Shown: positions 25,805 through 35,447 of the stretch, piece after piece
How positions within the stretch are numbered: position 1 is the stretch's first letter
Layout: the number at the start of each line of letters is the position of its first letter
NCBI GenBank assembly: GCA_903900265.1
Contig: CAIUMM010000102.1
Coordinates: 1-64,000 of the forward strand
DNA from: an uncultured Pseudomonadota bacterium
Lineage (GTDB): Bacteria; Myxococcota_A; UBA796; SXON01
Length of the DNA: 64,000 nucleotides
Reading direction: 5' to 3'
Made by a program: the position numbers and the translations under genes
Notes under the pieces: generated by a model
What the model was told of the DNA's origin: nothing
Database searches by the model: none
Seen by the model: the letters and a program-made list of their open reading frames with translations, nothing else

Positions 25805-27507
25805 CGAATACCCGCCCGGCGCCGCTCGCGCATCGCGTTGACGGTGGCCGCTTTGAGATCCGAGCCGCCCTGATCCGAGACCTGCCGGATCAGCGCGACG
25901 GCGGCCTCGCCGGGAATTCGCGACAGGCCGGCGATCGCGGCGTACACCAACTGCAATTGGGGACCCGACTGCACGTTGAACAGCCCCCGCGGGCGCACCC
26001 ACTCTTCAAATGTTTGCAACGCGTGCAGCGCGTCCCCGCCCGCCAGCGCAACCGCGTGCGCGTCGACCTCGCGCTGTTCCATCGCCGCGACGCCGCGGGT
26101 GACACGCGCAAGCAGCGCCGGAAAGACCGATCTCAGGCCCTGCGCCGCTACGTGTTCGAGCGTCAGCAAGCGCACCTCGATGCTCGGCGAGAGCATCAAC
26201 GACTGGATGATGCGCGGGGGCGTCTGCACCTTCAAGGCATCGAGCGCGTGTACAACGTCCAGCTGCACGTCCAGCTCCTCCCGATGGGCCAGACCGAAGG
26301 CGGCGTCCACGCAAAGCTGAGGATCGGCGTAGCGAAAGACCCGAAGCAGCTCGCACGCCAGCGCGGCCGTGCCCGCCACCGCGCGCTCGAGCAGCACCTC
26401 GCGATGCGAAGGCACCCAGCGCTCGATGAGCGTGCGTGCCACGCGTCGCCCGACCTCGGAGCGCTCCAGCACCACAAGGTTCAGCAAGCTCTGCAAGTGG
26501 TCGCCGGGGCACATCTCCAGCAGCACGCCCAGCTCGGGCGGCGCCTCGCGGGCATCGGGCCGCATCCCCCGCAGGATGCGCGCGATGCTAAGTTCATTGG
26601 CGAAGGTAGCCAGAAATTGCGCCCGTCGCAGATTCTCGTGGGGCGTCGCGAGCCGGGTGCGGATCACGGTGCGCGCCAGCTCGACAAGATGCGGGAGCAC
26701 GCCTTCGGAGAGCAAAAAATCGCGCATCTCCGCAAGCTGAGGCGCGATCTCCGACCACCGCAGACGCCCCGCAGCGCAGGAGGACAAAAGCTGTTCGCCA
26801 AGCTGCACACACAACGCAGCGAGCGCGGGGCTCTCATCCTCTTCCAGCAAGCGATCGCGATCGCCCGGGAGCACCGGCAGGTGCTGCAGCCCACGCGGCT
26901 CGGCAAACCCAAACTGCTGGGAGTCAAAGTCGGAGGGGGCGTCCACGTGGCTGCCGGCGCGCCAAACTCGCGCAGCGTCAAACTCCTCGTTGATCACCCC
27001 CTCCACCGCCTCGACCTGGATCTCCACAAAACCTGCTTTCCACAGGAGCACGACCATGTCGTCCTCCGATTGCCGGATGCCGGTGTACCGGATCGACAGG
27101 ATCTCAAGCAGCTTCAGGATCTCGTGCCAGGGCACGACCGCCGACATCTCCAGCCGCCGAACGCCATCCCGGTAGAGGCGAAACGCCATCGATCGTTCCC
27201 GGTCGCGATCGAGGTAGATGACCTCCCCGCCGCTCAGGATCTCGAACGGCCGTACTTCGAGGGACAACGCTCCAAACCGGCTCCGATAATCCTCCGCTGC
27301 AGACGCCAGCGCCGCCAGAAAGTGGTGGATCGCGCCGTTGGCGGAGTCGTAGAGCAAAAAGGAGCGTGCGGCGCGGGTGAGCGCCACGAGGAACGCGTTG
27401 GCAGCCCGCGCACGTTCGCTGGATCCCAGAGATTGGAGTTCCTCCGCGGCGAGTACGTCGTCAACCGGCGCGACGTTCGGATCAGGGCGGGGAGGTACGG
27501 AATGCAT
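25801..27507 (-). CDS. HEAT-like helical repeat protein, function unknown
   Basis: The 568-residue protein is not a named enzyme. Residues 28-150 form a compact N-terminal part (FLVALTRAARSFLLYDSANG, then a strand-rich piece with GGEVIYLDRDRE). From about residue 240 it is all helical, with repeating LLE-L-R patterns (ARTLIERWVPSHREVL, ALACELLRVFRYADPQ, VRLLTLEHVAAQG) suggestive of HEAT repeats. No signal peptide or membrane segment is visible, so it is likely a cytoplasmic scaffold. It sits between an HNH gene (46 bases upstream) and the HD-GYP-like gene, to which it is coupled by ATGA. The layout suggests a signalling partner of the HD protein. Confidence 0.7.
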   Translation of the reverse strand: MHSVPPRPDPNVAPVDDVLAAEELQSLGSSERARAANAFLVALTRAARSFLLYDSANGAIHHFLAALASAAEDYRSRFGALSLEVRPFEILSGGEVIYLDRDRERSMAFRLYRDGVRRLEMSAVVPWHEILKLLEILSIRYTGIRQSEDDMVVLLWKAGFVEIQVEAVEGVINEEFDAARVWRAGSHVDAPSDFDSQQFGFAEPRGLQHLPVLPGDRDRLLEEDESPALAALCVQLGEQLLSSCAAGRLRWSEIAPQLAEMRDFLLSEGVLPHLVELARTVIRTRLATPHENLRRAQFLATFANELSIARILRGMRPDAREAPPELGVLLEMCPGDHLQSLLNLVVLERSEVGRRVARTLIERWVPSHREVLLERAVAGTAALACELLRVFRYADPQLCVDAAFGLAHREELDVQLDVVHALDALKVQTPPRIIQSLMLSPSIEVRLLTLEHVAAQGLRSVFPALLARVTRGVAAMEQREVDAHAVALAGGDALHALQTFEEWVRPRGLFNVQSGPQLQLVYAAIAGLSRIPGEAAVALIRQVSDQGGSDLKAATVNAMRERRRAGIR

Positions 27508-27553
27508 GTGCGGGCTCTACGGCACTCTCCTCCGCAGCGTATCGCAACGCGGG

Positions 27554-28201
27554 TCAAGACACCGAGAGCAACCGCGCTCCCGGTGCATCGGACGCGCAAT
27601 CTGCAAACAAATCCCAACCCTCAGGCAGGTACATTCTCCACTCGTCCGGAACGACGCCGACGCGGGCCAGCGCCAGTCGAAGCACGTCCGCCTGCGTAGG
27701 GACGCGCGGATACTGCCGCAACGGCATGTTGGCCTGCAGCGGCGTGCGGTCCGCCTTCCGGTTGTTGCAGGCGCGGCAGGCGGCGCAGCAATTTTCCCAG
27801 GACGTGACGTTCACCCACTGTTTGGACCACGGCAGGTACACCACGCCGTCGCGCGCCTGAGCCCTTGGGACCACGTGATCGGTGGTCAGCTGATCGCGAT
27901 CGGGGTGACCATCTCCTAAGCGAGGACGAACGCCGCAGTACTGGCACGTGTAATGATCGCGGGCGATCACGCTCCGCGAAGAGAATCGAACCCTCCCCCG
28001 AGTGCGGGCATAGCGGCGCAGCGCGATCACCGCCGGCCACGGGACCGCCAACCGCGACGAACGCACAAAACGCTGCGGAAACGGCTGCACGGTGACCGCT
28101 TTTTCGGCGAGGACCAGCTCCACAGCGCGCTCCCAACGCAACACCTTCATCGGCGTATAGTCGGCGTTGAGCTGAAGGACGTAGGGCGAGCCTGAATTCA
28201 T
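27554..28201 (-). CDS. HNH endonuclease-family protein
   Basis: The 215-residue protein has the stand-alone HNH layout: an N-terminal module (VLQLNADYTPMKVLRWERAV), then CQYCG, TTDHVVPRA (catalytic DH) and CRACNNRKADR, where two CxxC pairs bind structural zinc. Proteins like this are widespread and rarely characterised; they are predicted nucleases, not proven mobile ones. The ATG at 28201 is divergent from secA, 240 bases away. It is the promoter-proximal gene of the HNH / repeat-protein / HD-GYP-like operon. Confidence 0.85.
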   Translation of the reverse strand: MNSGSPYVLQLNADYTPMKVLRWERAVELVLAEKAVTVQPFPQRFVRSSRLAVPWPAVIALRRYARTRGRVRFSSRSVIARDHYTCQYCGVRPRLGDGHPDRDQLTTDHVVPRAQARDGVVYLPWSKQWVNVTSWENCCAACRACNNRKADRTPLQANMPLRQYPRVPTQADVLRLALARVGVVPDEWRMYLPEGWDLFADCASDAPGARLLSVS

Positions 28202-28309
28202 GGAATCACCAATTCATTGTGCCTGAACTCTACCGCAAAACAAGGAAAATTCTCGAACGTCACCGGAAAGCTTCGCGCCCAAACAAGACGAGACAAAATA
28301 TCTTCTCAG

Positions 28310-28337
28310 TTCGACGGGTCGGTGTGAACAGTTATAC
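28310..28337 (+). promoter_or_regulatory. Possible sigma-70-type promoter upstream of secA
   Basis: TTCGAC and TTATAC are separated by 16 bases, about 105 bases before the secA ATG. The 240-base divergent region between the HNH gene and secA is richer in A/T than its surroundings, as expected for promoters. The -35 match is weak, so this is tentative. Confidence 0.25.
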
Positions 28338-28441
28338 GCGCCCGGTTTCAGGCATCTGCGCCTGCTCTCCCCGACCGCTCCTCCTGAGCGTGTTCGAACG
28401 AGCGAACGCGCGGAGCTGCCCGCCCCGAACAGGATCCCCGC

Positions 28442-31400
28442 ATGCTCGGCCTCGATATTGTACTCTCCAAGGTATTCGGCACCGCCGGAGACCGCCTGAT
28501 CAAGCGCCTTCAGCCCACCGTCGCCCGCATCGGCGAGCTGGAGCCGAAGTACCTCGCGCTCTCCGACGAAGATCTGCGCGCGTGCACCGCCGACTTCAAG
28601 CAGCGCATCGACAACGGTCAGCCGCTCGATGACCTGCTCCCCGAAGCCTTCGGCGTGGTGCGTGAAGCGGGCCGGCGCGTGCTCAATATGCGTCACTTCG
28701 ACGTCCAGCTTGTCGGCGGCATGGTGCTGCACCGCGGCATGGTCGCCGAGATGAAGACGGGTGAGGGCAAAACCCTTGTCGCGACCTGCCCGGTCTACCT
28801 GAACGCGCTGTCCGGCAAAGGCGTACACGTCGTCACCGTCAACGACTACCTCGCGAGCCGTGACGCCGACTGGATGGGTAGAATCTACAACTTCCTCGGG
28901 CTCTCCTACGGCAAGATCCTCGCCGGAGAGCGCGACAACCCCGCTGCAAAACGGGCGGCGTACGCGGCCGACATCACCTACGGCACGAACAACGAGTTCG
29001 GCTTCGACTACCTCCGCGACAACATGAAGTTCAAGCTGGAGGACTACGTCCAGCGCGGCCACAACTACGCGATCGTCGACGAAGTCGACTCGATCCTCGT
29101 CGATGAAGCACGTACGCCGCTGATCATCTCCGGCCCCACCGATGACCCCATCGACCGCTACCGCACGGTCGACGGCGAGATCCACGTGCTGCAAAAAGAG
29201 GTCGACTTCACTGTCGACGAAAAGCAGCGCCAGGTCAGCTTGACCGACGAAGGCGTCGACAAGGTCGAGGCGCGGCTCGGCGTCAGCAACCTGTACGATC
29301 CGGTGCACATGGAGTACCTCCACCATGTAAACCAAGCGTTGAAGGCGCACTTCCTGTTCAAGCGCGATAAAGACTACGTCGTGCGCGCCGATGCCTCGGG
29401 CCAGCCCAAGGTGACCATCGTCGACGAGCACACCGGGCGCTTGATGCACGGTCGCCGCTGGTCGGACGGCTTGCACCAGGCGATCGAGGCCAAAGAGCGC
29501 GTCACCATCGAGCCCGAGAGCCAGACCTACGCGACGATCACCTTCCAGAACTTCTTCCGCATGTACGGCAAGCTCGCCGGCATGACCGGAACTGCGCTCA
29601 CCGAAGCCGAAGAGTTCGGAAACATCTACAAGCTCGAGGTCGTGCCGATCCCCACCAACAAGGGAATTCAGCGCGTAGACCACCACGACGTGGTCTACAA
29701 GACTCAGGAAGAGAAGTTCCGCAAGGTGCTCGCCGAGATTGAAGACTGCTACGAGCGTCGTCAGCCGGTGCTGGTCGGCACCACCTCGGTGGAGAAGTCC
29801 GAGCTCGTGGCGCGCTTGCTCGCCAAGAAGAACATCCCGCATGAGGTGCTCAACGCCAAGCAGCACGACCGCGAGGCGCTGATCGTCGCGCAGGCCGGCC
29901 GTCGCGGCGCGATCACCATCTCCACGAACATGGCAGGCCGCGGCACCGACATCAAGCTCGGCGGCGATCCCGAAGCCATGGCCCGCGCGGAGCTGGGTCC
30001 GGACGCCGACGAGGCGAGCTACGAGGCCTGCGTGGCGCGCCACCGCGCCGAATGCGAGCTGGAGCGCACCGAGGTCATGAAGGCCGGCGGTTTGCACATC
30101 CTCGGCACCGAACGCCACGAGTCGCGCCGCATCGACAACCAGCTGCGCGGCCGCTCCGGCCGTCAGGGCGATCCCGGCTCTTCGCGGTTCTACTTGTCGC
30201 TGCAGGACGACCTGCTGCGCCTGTTCGGCAGCGAAAAGATCATCGTCTGGATGGACCGCATGGGCCAGAAAGACGACGAAGCCATTGAGCACCCCTGGAT
30301 CAGCGGCTCCATCGAAAACGCGCAGCGGAAGGTGGAAGGGCACAACTTCAACATCCGCAAGAACCTGCTCGAGTACGATGACGTGATGAATCTGCAGCGC
30401 AAGGCGGTCTACGACCTCCGCAAGCGCGCGCTGGACGGCCAGAACATCCGTCAGATGATGATGGACGCGATGGACCACCTCATCGTCGACCTCATGGACG
30501 AGTACATCCCCGAGCGCGGCACGCACGAGCACTGGAACACCGAGACGTACAAGCGCCGCGTGCAGGAGGTGTTCGCCGTCGCGTTTGAAGAGACGCCGGA
30601 CCAGATGAAGGAGTGGGCGCGCCTTGAAGTGCGCGACCGCACCCGCAACGCCGCTGTGGCCCTGTACGACGCCAAAGAGCGCGAGATCACCGAAGACAAC
30701 ATGCGCCACTTTGAGCGCATGCTGCTGCTGCAATTCGCGGATCAATACTGGAAAGATCACCTCCTCGCGATGGATCGCCTGCGCGATGGCATCGGATTGC
30801 GCGGCTACGGCCAGCGCAACCCCTTGCTGGAGTACAAGAAAGAAGCGTTCCAGATGTACCAGTTGATGTGCTCGATGCGCGACGAGTCGGTCATCAGCCG
30901 CATCGTACGCGTCGCGCTGCAGGTGGCCGAAGCCGCGGGAGCGCGCCCGGACAAACGCATGGCGCAGCAGCTGGCGAGCGGGCAGCTTGAAGAGCAGATC
31001 GCCCGTCGTCTTGCTCTTCAAAGCCAACAAGATGCCGAGATCGACGCCGAGAGCGCAGCGCTGGCCGAGCTCGGCGATCTGGGCGCCTCCAGCCTGCCGC
31101 TCGAGGCGCTGGTCGCTCCTCCTCCGCAGCGTCGCCTGCCGGAGAAGGGCGACGAGGCTCGACGCTTCGCGCTTGAATACGGCGTGCGCCGCAATGACCC
31201 CTGCCCCTGCGGCAGCGGCAACAAGTTCAAGAAGTGCTGCTACGACGACTCCATGGGCGCGCTCGCCGGGCTCGGCGGACAGATCCTCGAAGGCAAGATC
31301 CCAGCGCCTGAGAGCGAGCCCGAAGCCGCGCCGGTCGCAGGAGAGAGCGCAGCTGAGGCTGCTCCCGACGCAGACAGCGCTGCGGACAAGCCGATCTGGA

Positions 31401-31708
31401 CGGAAGCGCCGATCGTGCAGGCCGCCGAGCTCCCCGAGCTGCCGTTCCCCGAGACCGCTTCGGGCGCCGCGCTCGAAGACATCCCGCGGCCCGGCACCGT
31501 CGAGATGGTGGACGCAGACGCGAATCCGGCAGGTGCAGACCTCCCGCAGACGAGCGCAGGATCTGCCTTTGACCTGCCGGATGCGCCGACGAGCCTCAAC
31601 CCCAGCGTGGAGTCGCTGCCTCCGGCCATCGCAGCCACGCTCGACCTGGAGCTCTCGGACCTGCCGACCAGCGAGGCCGCGCGCCTGCAGCCGCCGCGCC
31701 GGGATTGA
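28442..31708 (+). CDS. secA: Protein translocase ATPase SecA with long acidic tail after the zinc motif
   Basis: SecA drives preproteins through SecYEG. The 1088-residue protein has Walker A TGEGKT, VDEVDSILVDEARTPLIISG (DEAD-type Walker B), MAGRGTDIKLGG and RGRSGRQGDPG. The SEC-C zinc motif DPCPCGSGNKFKKCC is at about residues 918-932. SEC-C usually ends the protein, but here roughly 155 more residues follow, rich in Ala, Glu, Asp and Pro and probably disordered. The body is otherwise canonical, and a single secA is seen in the window. The tail is the only unusual part; its function is unknown. Confidence 0.97.
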   Translation: MLGLDIVLSKVFGTAGDRLIKRLQPTVARIGELEPKYLALSDEDLRACTADFKQRIDNGQPLDDLLPEAFGVVREAGRRVLNMRHFDVQLVGGMVLHRGMVAEMKTGEGKTLVATCPVYLNALSGKGVHVVTVNDYLASRDADWMGRIYNFLGLSYGKILAGERDNPAAKRAAYAADITYGTNNEFGFDYLRDNMKFKLEDYVQRGHNYAIVDEVDSILVDEARTPLIISGPTDDPIDRYRTVDGEIHVLQKEVDFTVDEKQRQVSLTDEGVDKVEARLGVSNLYDPVHMEYLHHVNQALKAHFLFKRDKDYVVRADASGQPKVTIVDEHTGRLMHGRRWSDGLHQAIEAKERVTIEPESQTYATITFQNFFRMYGKLAGMTGTALTEAEEFGNIYKLEVVPIPTNKGIQRVDHHDVVYKTQEEKFRKVLAEIEDCYERRQPVLVGTTSVEKSELVARLLAKKNIPHEVLNAKQHDREALIVAQAGRRGAITISTNMAGRGTDIKLGGDPEAMARAELGPDADEASYEACVARHRAECELERTEVMKAGGLHILGTERHESRRIDNQLRGRSGRQGDPGSSRFYLSLQDDLLRLFGSEKIIVWMDRMGQKDDEAIEHPWISGSIENAQRKVEGHNFNIRKNLLEYDDVMNLQRKAVYDLRKRALDGQNIRQMMMDAMDHLIVDLMDEYIPERGTHEHWNTETYKRRVQEVFAVAFEETPDQMKEWARLEVRDRTRNAAVALYDAKEREITEDNMRHFERMLLLQFADQYWKDHLLAMDRLRDGIGLRGYGQRNPLLEYKKEAFQMYQLMCSMRDESVISRIVRVALQVAEAAGARPDKRMAQQLASGQLEEQIARRLALQSQQDAEIDAESAALAELGDLGASSLPLEALVAPPPQRRLPEKGDEARRFALEYGVRRNDPCPCGSGNKFKKCCYDDSMGALAGLGGQILEGKIPAPESEPEAAPVAGESAAEAAPDADSAADKPIWTEAPIVQAAELPELPFPETASGAALEDIPRPGTVEMVDADANPAGADLPQTSAGSAFDLPDAPTSLNPSVESLPPAIAATLDLELSDLPTSEAARLQPPRRD

Positions 31709-31726
31709 ACGATTGAGACGAATAGC

Positions 31727-31755
31727 TTGACGTCTTCGCAGGCGTCGGGTTACAA
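31727..31755 (+). promoter_or_regulatory. Sigma-70-type promoter of tRNA-Leu
   Basis: TTGACG and TTACAA are spaced by exactly 17 bases, and the -10 box ends ten bases before the mature tRNA 5' end. This is a close match to a housekeeping promoter and the spacing fits a very short leader. Confidence 0.7.
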
Positions 31756-31765
31756 GGGAAGCGCT

Positions 31766-31851
31766 GCGCGGGTGGCGGAATGGTAGACGCGCCAGTTTGA
31801 GGTGCTGGTGGATTAATCTCCGTGCGGGTTCAAGTCCCGCTTCGCGCACCA
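31766..31851 (+). tRNA. tRNA-Leu (anticodon GAG)
   Basis: The 86-base gene folds as a class II tRNA. The acceptor stem GCGCGGG pairs with TTCGCGC with two G-T pairs at its base. The anticodon arm CCAGT/GCTGG has loop TTGAGGT, giving anticodon GAG for CUC/CUU leucine codons. There is a long variable arm (GGTGGATTAATCTCCGT region) and a T arm with GGTTCAAGTCC. CCA is encoded at 31849-31851. A promoter and a terminator bracket it, so it is a separate transcription unit between secA and the RND gene. Confidence 0.96.
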
Positions 31852-31859
31852 CCTTATGC

Positions 31860-31897
31860 GAGGGCGGCTCTGAAAGGAGCCGCCCTCCTTCATTTTT
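31860..31897 (+). terminator. Rho-independent terminator after tRNA-Leu
   Basis: A perfect 11-bp stem (GAGGGCGGCTC with its complement) and a six-base loop are followed by CTTCATTTTT. It begins nine bases after the tRNA CCA end. Confidence 0.85.
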
Positions 31898-32037
31898 GCC
31901 GTAGGCTTCACGATCGCGGCGCGAGCGACGTGGCTGCGAGTGACGCGGCTGCGACCTCGCGCCTCTCCGTCCCAAACACGCGACCGAGGTTGGGAAACGT
32001 GCGGGTCCCCCTCCCATCGGATTAGGGACCGCCCGTC

Positions 32038-34398
32038 ATGCACCCCCACACACCCGGCTTCTACGGACGCCTCGCCCGCTGGGTGATGTCCAATCGCCTG
32101 CCTACCGTCGTGATCGCTGCGCTGATCACGCTGGTGGCCAGCTTCTTCTGCACCCAACTGCACATCGACAGCGACATCCTCGCGTTGATGCCGCAGGACG
32201 AAGCCTCGACCATCTCGTTGAAGAAGCTGGACGAAGAAGAAGGCGGGGTCAACTTCCTGACCATCTCCGCCGACGCGGATGACCCGGCGCAGCTCAACAC
32301 CTTCATGGACGACCTGCAGCAGCGCATCGAAGCGCTGCCCAACGTCGACTGGGTGCTCTGGCATCTGGATCCTGAGGTCACCTGGCGGATTGGGCTGCTG
32401 CAGCTCCCGGTCGAAGACCTCGTCACGATGCGGGACCGGCTGAAGGCCGCGCTCTCGCTGGGCCCCGCGATGGCCAACCCGTTCATCGCGGGTCGCGTCC
32501 TGGACCTGGGCCCGATCACCGCCAAGCTGCAAAATGCCGGAGACGGCCTTCGGCTGACCTCCGCGGAAGGCACGGCCCGCCTCGTGGTGCGGCCCACAGT
32601 GTCGGCGCACGACCTGCCTAAAGCACGCGCCTTCATGGCCACGATCAACGACACGCTGACCGCGGCCGATCCCGCCGGTCACGGTGTCACGATTCAATGG
32701 CTCGGGGGCGCCTACCGGCACAACGTCGAAGACTACGAAGGCATCGTTCACGACATTGGCTGGATCACCGCCGCGAGCTTCGTGATGGTGCTCGCGCTGA
32801 TCGCCGGCGCGTTTCGCTCGCCGCGCGCGGTGCTGCTGATTTTTGCCCCGCTGATCGTGTCGAACATCTGGACCCTCGGCATCGCCGGGGGCACGGTCGG
32901 GTCTCTGAACACCTTCACCTCCTACGTAAACGCCGTGCTCATCGGACTCGGCGTCGAATTCGGCGTGCACCTCTACGCCCGCTTCCGCGAGATGCGGGAG
33001 GCCGGCCATGACGTTGAAGACGCGGTGATTCGCGCGTGGGATGAGTGCGGCGGCGCCTGCACCTCCGCATCGCTCACGTCCTCCGCCGGGTTCGCGGCCC
33101 TGCTCGCTGCGCACTTTGCCGGCTTTCGCCAGCTGGGTTGGCTGCTGTCGCTCGGGCTCGTGCTGTGCTTGGTCGCCGAGATCACGCTGATGCCGGTGTT
33201 GATCACCTGGATCGAAAAGCGCGGCGTCGTCGCGACCGCGAACCCCAACCGCTGGCGCCTGCGCGGGCGCAGGCCATCCACCTACAAGCTGGCGCCGGTC
33301 GGTTTGATGGTGATCGCCTCGATGACCTTGGTGTGCGCCTTTCTTGCCCCGAAGATCGAGTTCGAATTCGATCTCTCGGCGCTGCGGCGCAGCGGCCTCG
33401 CCTTCCACGACCTAAGCGACAAGCAACGGTCGTTGGCGCAGGACAGCTACGCCCCGCTGGTGGTCAGCTACGACACCGAAGCGGCGTTGGACGCTGAATA
33501 CGCGAAGCTGTCCGCCAAGCTGACCGAAGGCAAGCTGCCAAACTTGGCCAAGGTGCTCTCCGTCCGCTCGGTGCTCCCCGTCGATCAGGCAGAGCGCGTC
33601 GGCATCCTGAAGGAGATCGCGCTGCTGGCGTCGGATCCCAACGCGATCTACCTGCCGCCCCCGGTCGTGAAAAACCTCCAAAAGCTCCGTGACCTCGGCG
33701 TCAAGGAGCTGACGACCGCAGACCTACCCGTTCCCCTACAAGCCGCGTTGGGCGCCGAGAACGGCCGTCACCGCATGCTGCTGATCCCCAGCGGAAACAT
33801 GTGGGACATGCGCGAGGCCGCGGCGCTCACCGACTGGGTCGAGAAGGAGCTCCCCGGCGAGCAGGTCGCCGGAGAGTACCTCACGCTGGGCACGCTGTAC
33901 CGCCTGCTGCATCAGGACGCCCCGATCATCGCGGCGATCGCGATGCTGCTCGTGCTGGTGTTCACCGCGGCAGACCTACGCTCTTTCCGTGCGACGGTCG
34001 GTGCGATCGCGGTGCTGCTCGCCGGCATGGCGTGGTGGGCCGCGCTGCTGGTGTTGGCCCACATCAAGATCTCGATCGTCAGCTTCGTCGGCATTCCGAT
34101 CACGCTGGGCATCGGCATCGACGTGATGATCCACCTGATCCACCGAATGAAACAGGAAGGACCGGGCGGAATCTTGCGCACGCTCACCACCACCGGTTGG
34201 GCAAGCGCGCTGGGCACCTCGACCACCGTCGTCGCGTTCGCGGCGTTGTCTTTGGCGGGATCGCAAGGGATACGCTCACTGGGTCTGCTGGTGCTGCTTG
34301 GGGAATCCGCGGTCACCGCCGCGGGCTTCATCCTCGTGCCGCTCGGGTTCGCGACCGCGTGGCGCCTTCAAGGCCGACACCCCGCGGCGAAGAGCTGA
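32038..34398 (+). CDS. RND-superfamily (MMPL-type) exporter
   Basis: The 786-residue membrane protein has the RND layout: one N-terminal helix (residues 20-42), a periplasmic loop, a five-helix bundle (about 250-410), a second loop and a final five-helix bundle (about 620-780). Family-like segments are LIGLGVEFGVHLYARFREM and ITLGIGIDVMIHLIHRM, where charged or polar residues in helices 4 and 10 would relay protons. Length and single-chain form match MMPL/hopanoid-type transporters more than tripartite AcrB pumps. The substrate may be a lipid, but this is family-based. pyrD starts two bases after its stop. Confidence 0.88.
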   Translation: MHPHTPGFYGRLARWVMSNRLPTVVIAALITLVASFFCTQLHIDSDILALMPQDEASTISLKKLDEEEGGVNFLTISADADDPAQLNTFMDDLQQRIEALPNVDWVLWHLDPEVTWRIGLLQLPVEDLVTMRDRLKAALSLGPAMANPFIAGRVLDLGPITAKLQNAGDGLRLTSAEGTARLVVRPTVSAHDLPKARAFMATINDTLTAADPAGHGVTIQWLGGAYRHNVEDYEGIVHDIGWITAASFVMVLALIAGAFRSPRAVLLIFAPLIVSNIWTLGIAGGTVGSLNTFTSYVNAVLIGLGVEFGVHLYARFREMREAGHDVEDAVIRAWDECGGACTSASLTSSAGFAALLAAHFAGFRQLGWLLSLGLVLCLVAEITLMPVLITWIEKRGVVATANPNRWRLRGRRPSTYKLAPVGLMVIASMTLVCAFLAPKIEFEFDLSALRRSGLAFHDLSDKQRSLAQDSYAPLVVSYDTEAALDAEYAKLSAKLTEGKLPNLAKVLSVRSVLPVDQAERVGILKEIALLASDPNAIYLPPPVVKNLQKLRDLGVKELTTADLPVPLQAALGAENGRHRMLLIPSGNMWDMREAAALTDWVEKELPGEQVAGEYLTLGTLYRLLHQDAPIIAAIAMLLVLVFTAADLRSFRATVGAIAVLLAGMAWWAALLVLAHIKISIVSFVGIPITLGIGIDVMIHLIHRMKQEGPGGILRTLTTTGWASALGTSTTVVAFAALSLAGSQGIRSLGLLVLLGESAVTAAGFILVPLGFATAWRLQGRHPAAKS

Positions 34399-34400
34399 AC

Positions 34401-35447
34401 ATGATCGACTTTCTGTACCGCGTGGTGCGGCCGCTGCTGTTCCGCCTCGACCCCGAAGAGGCGCACGAGCTCACGTTCTCTACGCTCCCGATGGCCCGCT
34501 GGTTGGCAGAGCTTTCCCAGCTGCGCCCTGATCCCCGCCTCGCGTGCAAGGTCGGCCCGCTGACGTTCGCTGGGCCGGTCGGGCTCGCCGCCGGGCTCGA
34601 CAAAAACGGCGTCGGGATCCGTACCTGGGAGGCGCTGGGCTTCGGCGCCATCGAAGTCGGAACGGTGACCGGCCTCGCCCAGACCGGCAACCCACGCCCT
34701 CGGCTCTTCCGTCTCAAAGAGGAGCGCGCCCTCATCAACCGCATGGGCTTCAACAACGAAGGCGCCATTGCGCTCGCCGCGACGCTGGGACGGTTGAAGG
34801 CGCAGGGCGTGTGGCCCACCGTTCCCGTAGGCGCGAACCTTGGAAAATCCAAGGTCGTCGCCAACGAAGACGCCGTAGACGACTACCTGAACAGCCTGCG
34901 CGCGTTGAAGGACAAAGCCGACTACTTCGTCATCAACGTCTCCAGCCCGAACACCCCGGGGCTGCGCGCGCTGCAGGAGCGCGAGCCGCTGCAACGCCTG
35001 CTCCACGCCGCCATCCCCGCTGCGGGCCTCACGCCGGTGTTCTTGAAGCTGGCCCCGGACCTTGAGGACGACGCGCTCCATGAGGCGGTGAACGTCGCCG
35101 TCGATGCAGGCTGCGCCGGGATCATCGCCACCAACACCACGCTGAGCCGGCCGGGCGCCACCGGACGCGTCGAGCAGTACGGAGGGCTCTCCGGCGAGCC
35201 GCTCCAGCCGCTCGCGCGTCAGAAGATCGCCGTGGTGCTCGAAGCCGCCGCGCAGCGCGTCCCGGTGATCGGCGTAGGCGGGATCCACTGCGCGGACGAC
35301 GTCCGAGCGCTGCTGAAGATGGGCTGCGCCGCGACGCAGGTCTACACCGCGCTGATCTACGAGGGCCCCGGCCTGATCGCCCGCATCCACCGCGAGCTCG
35401 CTACGACGATGTTGACCACCGATGCGCCGCCGCCAGCTTCTCCGTGA
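34401..35447 (+). CDS. pyrD: Dihydroorotate dehydrogenase, class 2 (quinone-dependent)
   Basis: This enzyme oxidises dihydroorotate to orotate in pyrimidine synthesis, passing electrons to quinone. The 348-residue protein has the class 2 N-terminal membrane-associating helix (FLYRVVRPLLFRLDPEEAHE), FMN-binding GLAAGLDKNG, NRMGFNNEG, the catalytic-serine region INVSSPNTPGLR, NTTLSRP and the phosphate-binding VIGVGGI. It starts two bases after the RND stop, and its last 26 bases overlap the next gene, so the three are co-transcribed. Confidence 0.97.
   Translation: MIDFLYRVVRPLLFRLDPEEAHELTFSTLPMARWLAELSQLRPDPRLACKVGPLTFAGPVGLAAGLDKNGVGIRTWEALGFGAIEVGTVTGLAQTGNPRPRLFRLKEERALINRMGFNNEGAIALAATLGRLKAQGVWPTVPVGANLGKSKVVANEDAVDDYLNSLRALKDKADYFVINVSSPNTPGLRALQEREPLQRLLHAAIPAAGLTPVFLKLAPDLEDDALHEAVNVAVDAGCAGIIATNTTLSRPGATGRVEQYGGLSGEPLQPLARQKIAVVLEAAAQRVPVIGVGGIHCADDVRALLKMGCAATQVYTALIYEGPGLIARIHRELATTMLTTDAPPPASP

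Noticed and set aside
25798-27699. A 633-codon plus-strand frame across the HD-GYP/repeat-protein/HNH operon
   Set aside because: It crosses two gene boundaries and has Arg/Gln-rich shadow composition.
28214-32017. A 1267-codon open frame on the minus strand across secA, the tRNA and its terminator
   Set aside because: It is antisense to secA, crosses a tRNA and a terminator, and its composition (Val/His/Asp-rich) is that of a reverse-complement shadow in high-G+C DNA.
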